64,000 nt of DNA from Yersinia nurmii. Lineage in GTDB: Bacteria > Pseudomonadota > Gammaproteobacteria > Enterobacterales > Enterobacteriaceae. The stretch spans positions 62,001-126,000 of the forward strand of contig NZ_CPYD01000013.1 in assembly GCF_001112925.1 (NCBI RefSeq), written 5' to 3'. The notes below the pieces were generated by a model that was given only the letters and a program-made list of their open reading frames with translations, did not search any database and was not told where the DNA came from. Positions 38,588 through 47,878 of the stretch are shown in pieces (position 1 is the first letter of the stretch; each line of letters starts with the position of its first letter). Position numbers and translations under genes: made by a program.

Positions 38588-39073
38588 TTAAGCAGCAGAT
38601 TCCAGCATCAGCGGGATAATGCCGGTATATCTTTCACCAGTTGAAGCATTGTTAGGGACAGTTGCGCTAACGACCAGATTAAAGTCGACATCCTTATTAA
38701 AGGTAGCTGCTCCCCCCAATCCGACTTCTAGTTCCTGAGCATCAAGGCTTACACTGAGTGCTGTAAATGCTTTTTCATTTAGGTTACCCGCGTTAGCTAT
38801 TAACGTTGGTGCTCTCTCCAGATAGATGTTAACCCCAACATCACCAGGGTTTGTAGTTTTAAGCTGAACGGTTTGAGCTGATGAATAAAGTTGGCTGTCA
38901 TGTAGATCGCGAGTTAACGTCATGCTACCTAGTTTTGCATTGTGTGAATCAACTAAAGAAACTACATCGGTGATTTCCGCATCTATGTTTATATCCTGTT
39001 GGCTATAATCGGCATAGGCAGCGAAACTGGTTAAAGTTGCGAACATTACGGCGGATAGGGTTAATTTTTTCAT
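38588..39073 (-). CDS. Major pilin of a CS1-type fimbria (CooA/CblA family)
   Basis: A 161-residue protein with a signal peptide (MKKLTLSAVMFATLTSFAAYA) and a mature part without Cys, as usual for CS1-type major subunits. DINIDAEITDVVSLVD at its start and GERYTGIIPLMLESAA at its end match the donor-strand and C-terminal patterns of the family. It is the first gene of the operon and has the best upstream region for a promoter. Close relatives are the CFA/I, Cbl and Tcf pilins. Confidence 0.85.
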   Translation of the reverse strand: MKKLTLSAVMFATLTSFAAYADYSQQDINIDAEITDVVSLVDSHNAKLGSMTLTRDLHDSQLYSSAQTVQLKTTNPGDVGVNIYLERAPTLIANAGNLNEKAFTALSVSLDAQELEVGLGGAATFNKDVDFNLVVSATVPNNASTGERYTGIIPLMLESAA

Positions 39074-39380
39074 TATTAATTCCTTATAATATAATATTGA
39101 ATTTCCTTATGCAGAGTTTATAACGGTATTTTATTGATGTTCTAAATAAAATACCGTTAACTCTGTGCGGAACAAACACTAGCATGATTAATATCTTTTC
39201 CTCAAGGCGATATATTGTTTCTTTGCCTTATTTGTTATTTTCATTTTTGAGTTGGATTTTTAATTTATTATATATAGATTTTTATTATTTAATTATTATC
39301 AATTAATTGAGTGTCTTTACTTTTATTTAAATATATTACTGGCGGGCTGGTTTAGTCAGTTATCGACAATTGTTTTTATT
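39074..39380. other. Fimbrial promoter region, very A+T-rich
   Basis: About 300 bp between the divergent major pilin and the ugp Pho box. It contains no coding sequence that I can support. The high A+T content suggests H-NS-type silencing of the fimbrial operon, though no site can be proven by reading. Confidence 0.5.
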
Positions 39381-39431
39381 TTGTCATTTCTTTGTCGCTT
39401 CATTGTCATAAAAATATTATTTTTCTGTCAC
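39381..39431 (+). promoter_or_regulatory. Pho box upstream of ugpB
   Basis: TTGTCAT, TTGTCGC and TTGTCAT follow each other at exact 11-bp intervals (39381, 39392, 39403), and a fourth unit, CTGTCAC, sits two periods later (39425), with A/T-rich 4-bp spacers. This is the PhoB-binding pattern of 7-bp direct repeats plus 4 bp. It lies about 115 bp before ugpB and agrees with phosphate-starvation control of ugp in E. coli. Confidence 0.85.
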
Positions 39432-39546
39432 TAATCGATGTCATGTTTGCTTTCGAACAAAAACTGATTTATTTCGCTCACGCGTGACCATTTATTCAAT
39501 TATTCATTATACGCGCGGGCCATACTTATTGATTCAGGGGCCAGAC

Positions 39547-40866
39547 ATGTTCTATCAGACTCTCCGTAAAACCACTATTGTTGCTGCGCTCACTTTGGCA
39601 TTGAGTGCCAATGCGTTCGCAGCGACAGAAATACCTTTTTGGCACTCTATGGAAGGGGAGCTAGGTAAAGAAGTCGATTCTCTAGCCCAGCGTTTTAATC
39701 AGGCTCATCCCGACTATAAAATTGTCCCGGTGTATAAAGGTAATTACGAGCAGAATCTTGCCGCGGGTATTGCCGCATACCGTTCTGGTAAAGCGCCGGC
39801 AATTTTGCAGGTGTATGAAGTCGGCACTGCTACCATGATGGCAAGTAAAGCGATAAAACCGGTTTTTGAAGTATTTAAAGAGTCCGGTGTGAATTTTGAT
39901 GAGTCGGTGTTCGTTCCCACGGTCGCGGGTTATTACACCGATGCCAAAACTGGCCATTTATTATCCCAGCCGTTTAACAGCTCAACGCCAGTGCTGTATT
40001 ACAACAAAGATGCGTTTAAAAAAGCCGGCTTGAACCCGGATCAGCCGCCAAAAACCTGGCAGGAACTGGCGGCTGATACTGAGAAATTACGCGCAGCCGG
40101 TATGACCTGTGGTTACGCCAGCGGTTGGCAGGGCTGGATCCAGATCGAAAACTTCAGTGCTTGGCACGGTCAGCCGATCGCCAGCAAAAATAACGGGTTT
40201 GACGGTATGGATGCGGGTCTTGAGTTCAATAAACCGCTACAGGTCAAACATATTCAGCTGCTGTCTGATATGAATAAGAAAGGTGATTTCACCTACTTTG
40301 GCCGTAAAGACGAATCTACAGCCAAGTTCTATAATGGCGACTGCGCTATGACTACGGCCTCCTCCGGTTCGCTGGCGGATATTCGTCACTACGCCAAATT
40401 CAATTACGGTGTGGGCATGATGCCTTACGACGCCGATGCTAAAAATGCGCCGCAGAACGCCATTATCGGCGGAGCCAGTTTGTGGGTCATGAATGGCAAA
40501 AATCCAAAAACTTACAAAGGCGTAGCCGAATTCCTGCAATTCCTGGCACAGCCGGAAATTGCCGCAGAGTGGCATCAGAAAACCGGCTATCTGCCGATTA
40601 CTACCGCCGCCTACGAACTGACCAAACAACAGGGTTTCTACGATAAGAATCCGGGGGCAGACGTCGCAACACGCCAGATGTTGAACAAGCCGCCGTTGCC
40701 TTATACCAAAGGTCTGCGTCTGGGCAACATGCCGCAAATCCGTACCGTAGTTGATGAAGAACTGGAAGGCGTATGGACAGGTAAGAAGACGCCGCAGGAA
40801 GCGTTAGACAACGCGGTAAAACGCGGTGATGTGCTGCTGCGTCGCTTCGAACAAGCCAATCAGTAA
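39547..40866 (+). CDS. ugpB: sn-Glycerol-3-phosphate ABC transporter, periplasmic binding protein UgpB
   Basis: A 439-residue protein with a signal peptide ending SANAFA, then [18 protein letters not shown]. It matches E. coli UgpB (438 residues). The ATG at 39547 has AGGGG upstream; the longer open frame from 39484 is rejected. It binds glycerol-3-phosphate and glycerophosphodiesters for UgpAEC. It is the first gene of the ugp operon, behind the Pho box. Confidence 0.96.
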   Translation: MFYQTLRKTTIVAALTLALSANAFAATEIPFWHSMEGELGKEVDSLAQRFNQAHPDYKIVPVYKGNYEQNLAAGIAAYRSGKAPAILQVYEVGTATMMASKAIKPVFEVFKESGVNFDESVFVPTVAGYYTDAKTGHLLSQPFNSSTPVLYYNKDAFKKAGLNPDQPPKTWQELAADTEKLRAAGMTCGYASGWQGWIQIENFSAWHGQPIASKNNGFDGMDAGLEFNKPLQVKHIQLLSDMNKKGDFTYFGRKDESTAKFYNGDCAMTTASSGSLADIRHYAKFNYGVGMMPYDADAKNAPQNAIIGGASLWVMNGKNPKTYKGVAEFLQFLAQPEIAAEWHQKTGYLPITTAAYELTKQQGFYDKNPGADVATRQMLNKPPLPYTKGLRLGNMPQIRTVVDEELEGVWTGKKTPQEALDNAVKRGDVLLRRFEQANQ

Positions 40867-40973
40867 TTTAATTCTTCGGTGATAAACCGGAGAACACCGC
40901 CTCGTGGAGAGCTGCATAGGGTTATCTGCGAGCGCGGTGTGAATAGTTCAACATTGCAAAGAGTCAATCGGTT

Positions 40974-41861
40974 ATGAGTGCGTCCCGCCCCGGTTTTTCC
41001 TGTAGTTGGCTACCTTACTTGTTGGTGCTGCCGCAGTTATTGATTACCGCTATTTTCTTCCTGTGGCCCGCGGCAGAAGCGCTGTGGTATTCAGTTCAGT
41101 CTCTCGATCCTTTCGGACTTTCCAGTGAGTTTGTCGGGCTAAGCAATTTTAGTCAGCTATTTCAGGATGAATATTATCTGGCCTCTTTCTATACCACTTT
41201 GATTTTCAGTGGGCTCGTCGCTGGAATCGGTTTGGCCGTTTCGCTGTTTTTTGCTGCTTTGGTGGATTACGTCCTGCGCGGCAGCCGTATTTATCAAACG
41301 CTGCTTATTCTGCCTTACGCGGTTGCTCCTGCGGTCGCTGCGGTGCTGTGGATATTCCTGTTTAGCCCCGGACTTGGGTTGATTACTCACTTTCTTGGGC
41401 TGTTAGGCTATAGCTGGAATCATGCACAAAACAGCGGTCAGGCGATGTTTTTAGTGGTACTGGCCTCAGTTTGGAAGCAAATTAGCTATAACTTTCTGTT
41501 TTTCCTTGCGGCATTACAGTCCATTCCTCGTTCACTGGTTGAAGCTTCGGCGATTGATGGCGCAGGACCGGTTAGGCGCTTCTTTAATATTGCGCTGCCG
41601 CTGATTTCCCCTGTGAGTTTTTTCCTGCTGGTAGTCAATCTGGTATATGCCTTTTTCGATACGTTCCCCGTTATTGATGCCGCTACCGGCGGTGGCCCGG
41701 TGCAGTCCACGACTACATTGATTTATAAAATTTATCGCGAAGGTTTCGCCGGGTTGGATCTCTCCAGCTCAGCCGCTCAATCCGTAGTGTTAATGCTATT
41801 GGTGATAGGTTTAACGGTGATTCAGTTCCGCTTTGTTGAGCGTAAGGTGCGTTACCAATGA
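40974..41861 (+). CDS. ugpA: sn-Glycerol-3-phosphate ABC transporter permease UgpA
   Basis: A 295-residue permease with six membrane segments and the EAA loop [20 protein letters not shown]. It pairs with UgpE in the membrane. The 107-bp gap to ugpB contains an inverted repeat (ACACCGC...GCGGTGT), which may damp transcription after ugpB. It overlaps ugpE by 4 bp. Confidence 0.96.
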   Translation: MSASRPGFSCSWLPYLLVLPQLLITAIFFLWPAAEALWYSVQSLDPFGLSSEFVGLSNFSQLFQDEYYLASFYTTLIFSGLVAGIGLAVSLFFAALVDYVLRGSRIYQTLLILPYAVAPAVAAVLWIFLFSPGLGLITHFLGLLGYSWNHAQNSGQAMFLVVLASVWKQISYNFLFFLAALQSIPRSLVEASAIDGAGPVRRFFNIALPLISPVSFFLLVVNLVYAFFDTFPVIDAATGGGPVQSTTTLIYKIYREGFAGLDLSSSAAQSVVLMLLVIGLTVIQFRFVERKVRYQ

Positions 41862-42703
41862 TTGAGAACCGCCGAGGGCTGGATATTTTCTGCCATGTGA
41901 TGCTGATTATTGGCGTGCTGCTGATTCTATTCCCGCTGTATGTCGCTTTTGTTGCCGCTTCTTTGGATGACCAACAGGTGTTTCAGGTGCCGATGACGCT
42001 GATTCCCGGCTCTCAGTTGTGGCAAAACATCAGCAATATCTGGCACGGGGGCGTGGGCAGCAACGGCACTCCTTTTGGGCTGATGTTGTTTAACAGCTTT
42101 GTGATGGCATTTGCCATAACCGTAGGGAAAATTACGGTGTCGATTCTTTCCGCCTACGCCATCGTTTATTTCCGTTTTCCGCTGCGTAATCTGTTTTTCT
42201 GGCTGATTTTTCTCACCCTGATGTTGCCAGTGGAAGTGCGAATCTTTCCGACTATTCAAGTGATCGCCAACCTGAATATGCTGGACAGTTACACCGGATT
42301 AACGTTGCCGCTAATGGCTTCCGCGACGGCTACCTTCCTGTTTCGCCAATTCTTTATGACTTTGCCGGATGAACTGCTGGAAGCGGCGCGCATTGATGGC
42401 GCTGGTGCGATGCGATTTTTCTGGGACATCGTATTGCCGCTGTCAAAAACCAATCTGGCGGCGCTGTTCGTCATTACCTTTATCTACGGCTGGAATCAGT
42501 ACCTGTGGCCGATATTGATTACCAGCGATGCCTCGATGGGCACTGCCGTAGCCGGTATCCGCAGCATGATCTCCAGTTCGGGCGCGCCAACTCAATGGAA
42601 TCAGGTGATGGCCGCCATGATTCTGACGTTAATTCCACCGGTTGCGGTGGTTCTTCTGATGCAGCGCTGGTTTGTGCGCGGTCTGGTAGACAGTGAGAAG
42701 TAA
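41858..42703 (+). CDS. ugpE: sn-Glycerol-3-phosphate ABC transporter permease UgpE
   Basis: A 281-residue permease with six membrane segments and the EAA loop [20 protein letters not shown]. It is the partner of UgpA. The start overlaps the ugpA stop (ATGA) and ugpC follows 6 bp after. Confidence 0.96.
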   Translation: MIENRRGLDIFCHVMLIIGVLLILFPLYVAFVAASLDDQQVFQVPMTLIPGSQLWQNISNIWHGGVGSNGTPFGLMLFNSFVMAFAITVGKITVSILSAYAIVYFRFPLRNLFFWLIFLTLMLPVEVRIFPTIQVIANLNMLDSYTGLTLPLMASATATFLFRQFFMTLPDELLEAARIDGAGAMRFFWDIVLPLSKTNLAALFVITFIYGWNQYLWPILITSDASMGTAVAGIRSMISSSGAPTQWNQVMAAMILTLIPPVAVVLLMQRWFVRGLVDSEK

Positions 42704-42709
42704 TCTGAT

Positions 42710-43783
42710 ATGGCATGTTTAAAGCTTCAGGCAGTAAGTAAGTCCTATGACGGCGTGACGCCGGTGATCAAAACCATCGATCTCGATGTTGCCGACGGCG
42801 AATTTATTGTGATGGTTGGTCCTTCCGGCTGTGGGAAATCCACTTTGTTACGAATGGTTGCCGGGCTGGAAGCGACCACCAGCGGCGATATTTATATTGA
42901 TAATCGTCGGGTGACTAATCTGGAACCCAAAGATCGCGGTATCGCGATGGTATTCCAAAACTATGCTCTTTATCCCCATATGAGTGTCTACGACAATATG
43001 GCTTACGGCCTGAAAATTCGGGGATTTGGCAAAGAACAAATACGTCAGCGGGTCGACGAAGCGGCGCGAATCCTAGAGTTGGAACCGCTGTTGAAACGCA
43101 AACCCCGCGAATTATCCGGTGGACAGCGCCAACGCGTGGCGATGGGGCGAGCTATCGTGCGGGAACCGGCGGTATTTCTTTTCGATGAACCACTATCGAA
43201 TCTGGATGCCAAGCTGCGGGTGCAAATGCGTCTGGAGCTACAGCAATTGCATCGTCGATTAAAAACGACCAGTTTGTATGTGACTCACGATCAGGTAGAG
43301 GCTATGACGTTGGCCGAGCGAGTAATTGTGATGAATAAAGGCGTAGCGGAACAAATCGGTACGCCGAGCGAAGTGTATAAGCGGCCGGCTAGCCTGTTTG
43401 TCGCCAGTTTTATGGGTTCTCCGGCGATGAATTTGTGGGCGGGCCGTGTTAGCGCTAGCGGCGAGCAGTTTTTACTGAGCGACGGAACGTGTATCCCGCT
43501 TGAGCATGCTAAACCAGAATGGGCGGATCGGCGATTGACCTTGGGTATCCGACCAGAGCATATTCAACTCAGTACGTTAGAGCAGGGCGGAATAGCGCTA
43601 AACTTGCTAACGTTGGAATTGCTGGGGGCGGATAATCTGGCTCACGGATGTTGGGATGGACAGGGCGTGATTGCTCGTCTTTCCCATGAGAATATGCCAG
43701 AAGTGGGCAGTACCTTATATGTCACGCTGCCCGCGCAAGCGCTGCACTTTTTTGATACCGAAAGCGGATTACGGATGGAATGA
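42710..43783 (+). CDS. ugpC: sn-Glycerol-3-phosphate ABC transporter ATPase UgpC
   Basis: A 357-residue ATPase of the MalK type: Walker [10 protein letters not shown], signature [10 protein letters not shown], Walker [13 protein letters not shown], and a C-terminal regulatory TOBE domain after about residue 240. It powers UgpAE. It overlaps ugpQ at the ATGATGA junction. Confidence 0.96.
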   Translation: MACLKLQAVSKSYDGVTPVIKTIDLDVADGEFIVMVGPSGCGKSTLLRMVAGLEATTSGDIYIDNRRVTNLEPKDRGIAMVFQNYALYPHMSVYDNMAYGLKIRGFGKEQIRQRVDEAARILELEPLLKRKPRELSGGQRQRVAMGRAIVREPAVFLFDEPLSNLDAKLRVQMRLELQQLHRRLKTTSLYVTHDQVEAMTLAERVIVMNKGVAEQIGTPSEVYKRPASLFVASFMGSPAMNLWAGRVSASGEQFLLSDGTCIPLEHAKPEWADRRLTLGIRPEHIQLSTLEQGGIALNLLTLELLGADNLAHGCWDGQGVIARLSHENMPEVGSTLYVTLPAQALHFFDTESGLRME

Positions 43784-44532
43784 TGAATATAAACTGGCCT
43801 TATCCTCCCATTGTTGCTCATCGTGGCGGCGGTTCACTGGCTCCAGAGAATACGCTGGCTGCCATTGATGTCGGCGCGCGGCATGGCCACAAAATGATTG
43901 AGTTTGATGCCAAACTTTCTCAGGATGGCCAGATATTTTTACTCCATGACGATACGCTGGAGCGCACCAGCAACGGCTGGGGCGTTGCAGGGGATTTGCC
44001 TTGGGATAAATTAATTCAACTCGATGCCGGTAATTGGTTTAGCTCTGCGTTTAAGGATGAGCGGCTGCCTTTACTGTCTGAGGTGGCGGCGCGCTGCGCC
44101 GAGCACGGTATGGCGGCGAATATCGAAATAAAACCAACCACCGGCGTAGAAGCTTACACTGGCCGCGTCGTTGCGCTGGCGGCTCGGTTATTGTGGGAAG
44201 GTCAGGCCATTCCTCCATTGCTTTCCTCTTTTTCTGTCACCGCGCTGGAAGCGGCGCAGGAAGCGGTACCAGAGCTGCCGCGCGGGCTGTTGCTGGACGA
44301 ATGGGATGAAAACTGGTTTGAGCTGACGCGGCGTCTGAACTGTGTATCTTTGCATATTAATCATAAACAGCTGACGGCGGATCGCGTGGCGCTGTTGAAA
44401 GCCGCAGGATTGCATATTTTGGTGTATACGGTGAATAAGCCGGAGCGGGCGCGTGAATTGTTAGATTGGGGCGTTGACTGTATCTGCACCGACCGTATAG
44501 ATTTGATCGCAGTGGACTTTGCCGATCGCTGA
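43780..44532 (+). CDS. ugpQ: Cytoplasmic glycerophosphodiester phosphodiesterase UgpQ
   Basis: A 250-residue GDPD protein without a signal peptide. [34 protein letters not shown] and NIEIKPT are the catalytic and metal-binding stretches. It hydrolyses glycerophosphodiesters imported by Ugp to glycerol-3-phosphate in the cytoplasm, so it is the cytoplasmic counterpart of the periplasmic GlpQ encoded earlier in the window. The start may be the ATG at 43780 or the next one at 43783. Confidence 0.95.
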   Translation: MMNINWPYPPIVAHRGGGSLAPENTLAAIDVGARHGHKMIEFDAKLSQDGQIFLLHDDTLERTSNGWGVAGDLPWDKLIQLDAGNWFSSAFKDERLPLLSEVAARCAEHGMAANIEIKPTTGVEAYTGRVVALAARLLWEGQAIPPLLSSFSVTALEAAQEAVPELPRGLLLDEWDENWFELTRRLNCVSLHINHKQLTADRVALLKAAGLHILVYTVNKPERARELLDWGVDCICTDRIDLIAVDFADR

Positions 44533-44556
44533 CCTGTCAGATTCCTGTTTGCTTTA

Positions 44557-44586
44557 GGTCAGCCTCCGTTATCAGGCGGGCTGACC
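44557..44586 (+). terminator. Hairpin after ugpQ
   Basis: GGTCAGCC and GGCTGACC form a perfect 8-bp stem over 14 bases, 24 bases after ugpQ. There is no T tract, so it may be a weak or factor-dependent end of the ugp operon. Confidence 0.55.
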
Positions 44587-44611
44587 CTAACCCGCGACAG
44601 GAATATTATTC

Positions 44612-45568
44612 ATGCCCGCCTTTATCTTTTCCCTCTGGCATCAGATCTTGTTGTCTATGCCGTTATTTGTATTGTTGGCTCTGGGATATGGGTTGATCAG
44701 AATCGGAAAATGGCCGTCAACCATTACCGATGGCCTGACGCGCTTCGTTTTTTCCCTCGCTCTACCCGCCATGTTATTCCGGATGATGAGTAATTTTGCC
44801 GATCGGCCTGCGGTAGACGCACGCCTGCTAATCGCTTTTTTCGGCAGTTGTCTGTTGGTGTTTATTCTTGGGCGAATCATTGGCCAGCGGGTATTCAAGC
44901 TGGACGGCGTTTCCGGCTCGGTATTCGCTTTGGGCGGCATATTTTCCAATAACGTGATGCTGGGTTTACCCCTAGCCACCTTGATGCTGGGGGAAGAATC
45001 TATTCCAGCAGTGGCCTTGGTTTTAGTATTTAACGGTTTGATTTTATGGACGTTAGTCACGGTATCGGTGGAATGGGCGCGTAACGGTTCACTGACGGTG
45101 CAAGGCTTTGCCAAAACCGCGCGCAGTGTTTTAACCAACCCGCTGATTGTCGGCATTATTTCCGGCACTTTATTCAGTCTGACAGGATGGAAATTGCCGC
45201 CGATGATCGATCAGCCGGTCAGTATGTTGGGGCAGGTTGCGCCGCCGTTGTCATTAGTGGTGCTGGGTATGGGATTGGCGGAATACCGCGTCAGCGACGG
45301 CTGGCGCATCAGCAGCGCGATATGTTTTCTGAAGCTGATCGTTCAGCCGTTAGTGGTGTGGGTTTTGGCATGGACCATGGACTTACCGCCGCTGGAAACT
45401 CAGGTGGTGGTATTGCTCGGCTCGATGGCTACCGGCGTCAACGTGTATCTGATGTCGCGGCAATTTAACGTATTGACTGGCCCTGCAGCGGCCAGTTTAG
45501 TGATGTCTACCGCGTTGGCTGCAATGACTACGCCGCTTATTTTAACACTAATGGGTGTGAGAATCTGA
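44612..45568 (+). CDS. AEC-family (auxin efflux carrier type) permease
   Basis: A 318-residue membrane protein with ten hydrophobic segments and the family stretches FVFSLALPAMLFRM, GGIFSNNVMLGLPLA and ATGVNVYLM. Characterised bacterial members transport malate, malonate or other acids; I cannot assign a substrate here. It follows ugpQ after a hairpin and is convergent with yhhA. E. coli has no such gene between ugpQ and yhhA. Confidence 0.85.
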   Translation: MPAFIFSLWHQILLSMPLFVLLALGYGLIRIGKWPSTITDGLTRFVFSLALPAMLFRMMSNFADRPAVDARLLIAFFGSCLLVFILGRIIGQRVFKLDGVSGSVFALGGIFSNNVMLGLPLATLMLGEESIPAVALVLVFNGLILWTLVTVSVEWARNGSLTVQGFAKTARSVLTNPLIVGIISGTLFSLTGWKLPPMIDQPVSMLGQVAPPLSLVVLGMGLAEYRVSDGWRISSAICFLKLIVQPLVVWVLAWTMDLPPLETQVVVLLGSMATGVNVYLMSRQFNVLTGPAAASLVMSTALAAMTTPLILTLMGVRI

Positions 45569-45571
45569 GCG

Positions 45572-45886
45572 CTATTTGGCCGGTTTTACCGGTTGAATAC
45601 TCGGTACTGCTGGAGTCGTTCGCTTGAAAGGATCGGCGGATGGAGTAATCGGGACCACCGGTTTTGGCTGTAACAAACGGCGCTGATCTTGCGAATATTG
45701 ATGTTGCTGCTGCAAGCGGCGCTGTTCTTGCTGTTGATTCATCAAAGTTCGCTGTTGTTGGTGCAGTTCACTTTGTTGATTTAATACTCGCTGTTGCTGC
45801 TCCAAAGGCGTTGACGTCAGGCTGTTTTGCGCCAATACCACGGCGGGCAGAAGTAGAGCGCCTAGCAGAAAATGAATTTCTCTCAT
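45572..45886 (-). CDS. yhhA: Gln-rich periplasmic protein YhhA (DUF2756)
   Basis: A 104-residue protein with a signal peptide (LLGALLLPAVVLA) and a mature part dominated by Gln, Arg and Leu (repeated QQQ and QQR groups), then a Pro-rich tail. E. coli YhhA, next to ugpQ, has the same build and place. I chose the ATG at 45886, with GAGGAA upstream. The function is unknown; the Gln-rich segment probably forms a coiled coil. Confidence 0.82.
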   Translation of the reverse strand: MREIHFLLGALLLPAVVLAQNSLTSTPLEQQQRVLNQQSELHQQQRTLMNQQQEQRRLQQQHQYSQDQRRLLQPKPVVPITPSADPFKRTTPAVPSIQPVKPAK

Positions 45887-46032
45887 CTTCAATTCCTCAT
45901 TTCTGGTTGCCAGAATCTGTGAAAGACAATCAATCGGACAATAATCATACACACGTCAACCATGTTGGTGCAAAATTCAGCTCTCGCTTCCGATACAATT
46001 GATTTTTATTTCTTCGATGAGCTTAACCTATC

Positions 46033-46932
46033 GTGTTGTTATTGGTTATTACCACTATCTTATGGGCATTTTCTTTCAGCTTAATCGGCGAATATCTGGC
46101 GGGTCAGGTCGATAGCTGGTTCTCCGTGCTGATGCGCGTTGGTTTGGCCGCCTTGGTTTTCCTGCCGTTTATTCGCTGGAAGAATATTCAGGGCAGAGTG
46201 ATTGCGTTGTATATGGCCGTTGGTGCTATTCAGTTAGGAATTATGTACCTGTTCAGCTTCCGCGCTTATTTGTATCTCAGCGTGCCGGAGTTCCTGCTGT
46301 TTACCGTGATGACGCCGCTGTATGTCACTCTGATTTATGATCTTCTCCGCGGTCAGCGGCTACGCTGGGGTTATGCACTCAGCGCTTTATTAGCGGTAGT
46401 GGGCGCGGCCATCATTCGTTATGACCATCTGAGTGAGCATTTCTGGCTGGGATTGGCTTTGGTTCAGGCGGCGAATATTTGTTTTGCTATTGGACAGGTT
46501 GGCTACAAACGCCTGATGGAAGTGCATCCGATTCCGCAGCACACCGCTTTTTCCTGGTTTTATCTGGGAGCCTTGCTGGTCGCAGCAATGGCTTGGTTCG
46601 CCTTTGGTAACCCGAATAAACTCCCAACTACCGAGTTGCAGTGGGGCGTCTTGATTTGGCTGGGCGTTGGCGCTTCCGCATTGGGTTATTTTATGTGGAA
46701 CTACGGCGCCACGCAGGTTGATGCGGGCACCCTCGGCATTATGAATAATGTCCATGTTCCGGCTGGCCTGTTGGTCAACCTGGCTATCTGGCAGGAAAAA
46801 CCGCATTGGCCGAGCTTTATTATTGGTGGGACGGTGATAATGGCTTCGCTGTGGGTACACCGGCGTTGGGTCGCTCCGCATTCTTTACAAAAGGTAGATG
46901 AGCGCAAGCGTGCTGACGCGCCGAACGAATAA
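46033..46932 (+). CDS. yigM: DMT-family permease YigM (biotin transporter)
   Basis: A 299-residue protein with ten membrane segments that aligns along its full length with E. coli YigM, a biotin importer. Family stretches include [20 protein letters not shown] and [16 protein letters not shown]. Translation starts with GTG at 46033. It is followed by the convergent metR and the two genes overlap by 113 bp at their ends, as the YigM C-terminus is fully used. Confidence 0.92.
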   Translation: MLLLVITTILWAFSFSLIGEYLAGQVDSWFSVLMRVGLAALVFLPFIRWKNIQGRVIALYMAVGAIQLGIMYLFSFRAYLYLSVPEFLLFTVMTPLYVTLIYDLLRGQRLRWGYALSALLAVVGAAIIRYDHLSEHFWLGLALVQAANICFAIGQVGYKRLMEVHPIPQHTAFSWFYLGALLVAAMAWFAFGNPNKLPTTELQWGVLIWLGVGASALGYFMWNYGATQVDAGTLGIMNNVHVPAGLLVNLAIWQEKPHWPSFIIGGTVIMASLWVHRRWVAPHSLQKVDERKRADAPNE

Positions 46933-47773
46933 ACGCTTCCGTTACCGGCTGGCGCTGTTCTCCGTCACGGACAGCGGCGTACAGTCGGCTCCACAGACCT
47001 TCCCCCAGTGTTTTCGTTACGACTAAACCCTGACGTTCAAAACTCTCCACCACCCAATGCGGCAAAGCGGCAATACCCATACGTGCCGACACCATTTGAA
47101 TCAATAACAACGTGTTATCCACATTTTTCAGCGCTGGGCTAACGCCTGCTGGCTGAAGGAAATGACGCCAGATATCCAGACGTTGGCGCTGAACCGGATA
47201 AATCATCAGGGTTTCATCGGTTAAATCTTCTGGTTCAATGCGCGCTTTTGCTGCCAGCGGATGATCCGGCGACAGCACCAGACGGACTTCAAAATCAAAC
47301 ATTGGCGAGTAATGTAGACCGCTACGCGGCAGAATGTCTGACGTCAGTACCAGATCAAGCTCTCCCTGCTGTAGCGCTGGTTGTGGATCAAAAGTTACCC
47401 CTGATTTGAAATCCATCGCGACCTGCGGCCAGTTCTGGTGAAAATTGTCTAAAGCTGGAGTTAGCCACTGAATACAACTATGGCATTCAATAGCGATACG
47501 CAGCGCCGTTTGATGGGGTTCGTTGCAGGTTTGCAGCGCTTGTTTGATTTGCGGCAAGACTTGCTCGGCTAACTGCAAGAGAATTTCTCCCTGAGTAGTG
47601 AAACGCAGAGGTTGGCTTTTACGTACAAACAAACGGAACCCCAGACGCTGCTCCAAATCACTGAACTGATGTGACAGGGCAGATTGGGTTTGATGAAGTT
47701 GTGTTGCTGCCGCAGCCAGCGATCCGGTATTACGCAAGGCTTGCAGTGTGCGTAAGTGTTTCAGTTCGATCAT
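46820..47773 (-). CDS. metR: LysR-type regulator of methionine synthesis MetR
   Basis: A 317-residue LysR-type protein. The N-terminal helix-turn-helix is [17 protein letters not shown]...[17 protein letters not shown], and the effector domain follows from about residue 90. With homocysteine as co-effector MetR activates metE and other methionine genes. It is divergent from metE across a 105-bp gap, as in E. coli, and its end overlaps yigM by 113 bp on the other strand. Confidence 0.96.
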   Translation of the reverse strand: MIELKHLRTLQALRNTGSLAAAATQLHQTQSALSHQFSDLEQRLGFRLFVRKSQPLRFTTQGEILLQLAEQVLPQIKQALQTCNEPHQTALRIAIECHSCIQWLTPALDNFHQNWPQVAMDFKSGVTFDPQPALQQGELDLVLTSDILPRSGLHYSPMFDFEVRLVLSPDHPLAAKARIEPEDLTDETLMIYPVQRQRLDIWRHFLQPAGVSPALKNVDNTLLLIQMVSARMGIAALPHWVVESFERQGLVVTKTLGEGLWSRLYAAVRDGEQRQPVTEAFIRSARQHACAHLPFVKNAERPNAGVPTAKPLSPSHQ

Positions 47774-47878
47774 GAGAGTCCTTCACAGTGACAGTGAAAA
47801 AATTGCGCTTGTGGTTAATACAGTACCTGCTGATTATGGATGTGTAAACATCTGGATGGCTAAATGGAGAGTATGACG
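47774..47878. promoter_or_regulatory. Divergent metR/metE control region
   Basis: The palindrome TTCAC-N7-GTGAA (47782-47798) may be a LysR-type MetR site. Nearer metE, three adjacent 8-bp units (GGATGTGT, AAACATCT, GGATGGCT; 47838-47861) match the MetJ met box AGACGTCT at 5-6 of 8 positions, which is common for individual boxes in natural arrays. Both assignments are tentative. Confidence 0.5.

Noticed and set aside
40237-40737. Minus-strand open frame inside ugpB
   Set aside because: It lies opposite a conserved gene and has no separate coding signals.
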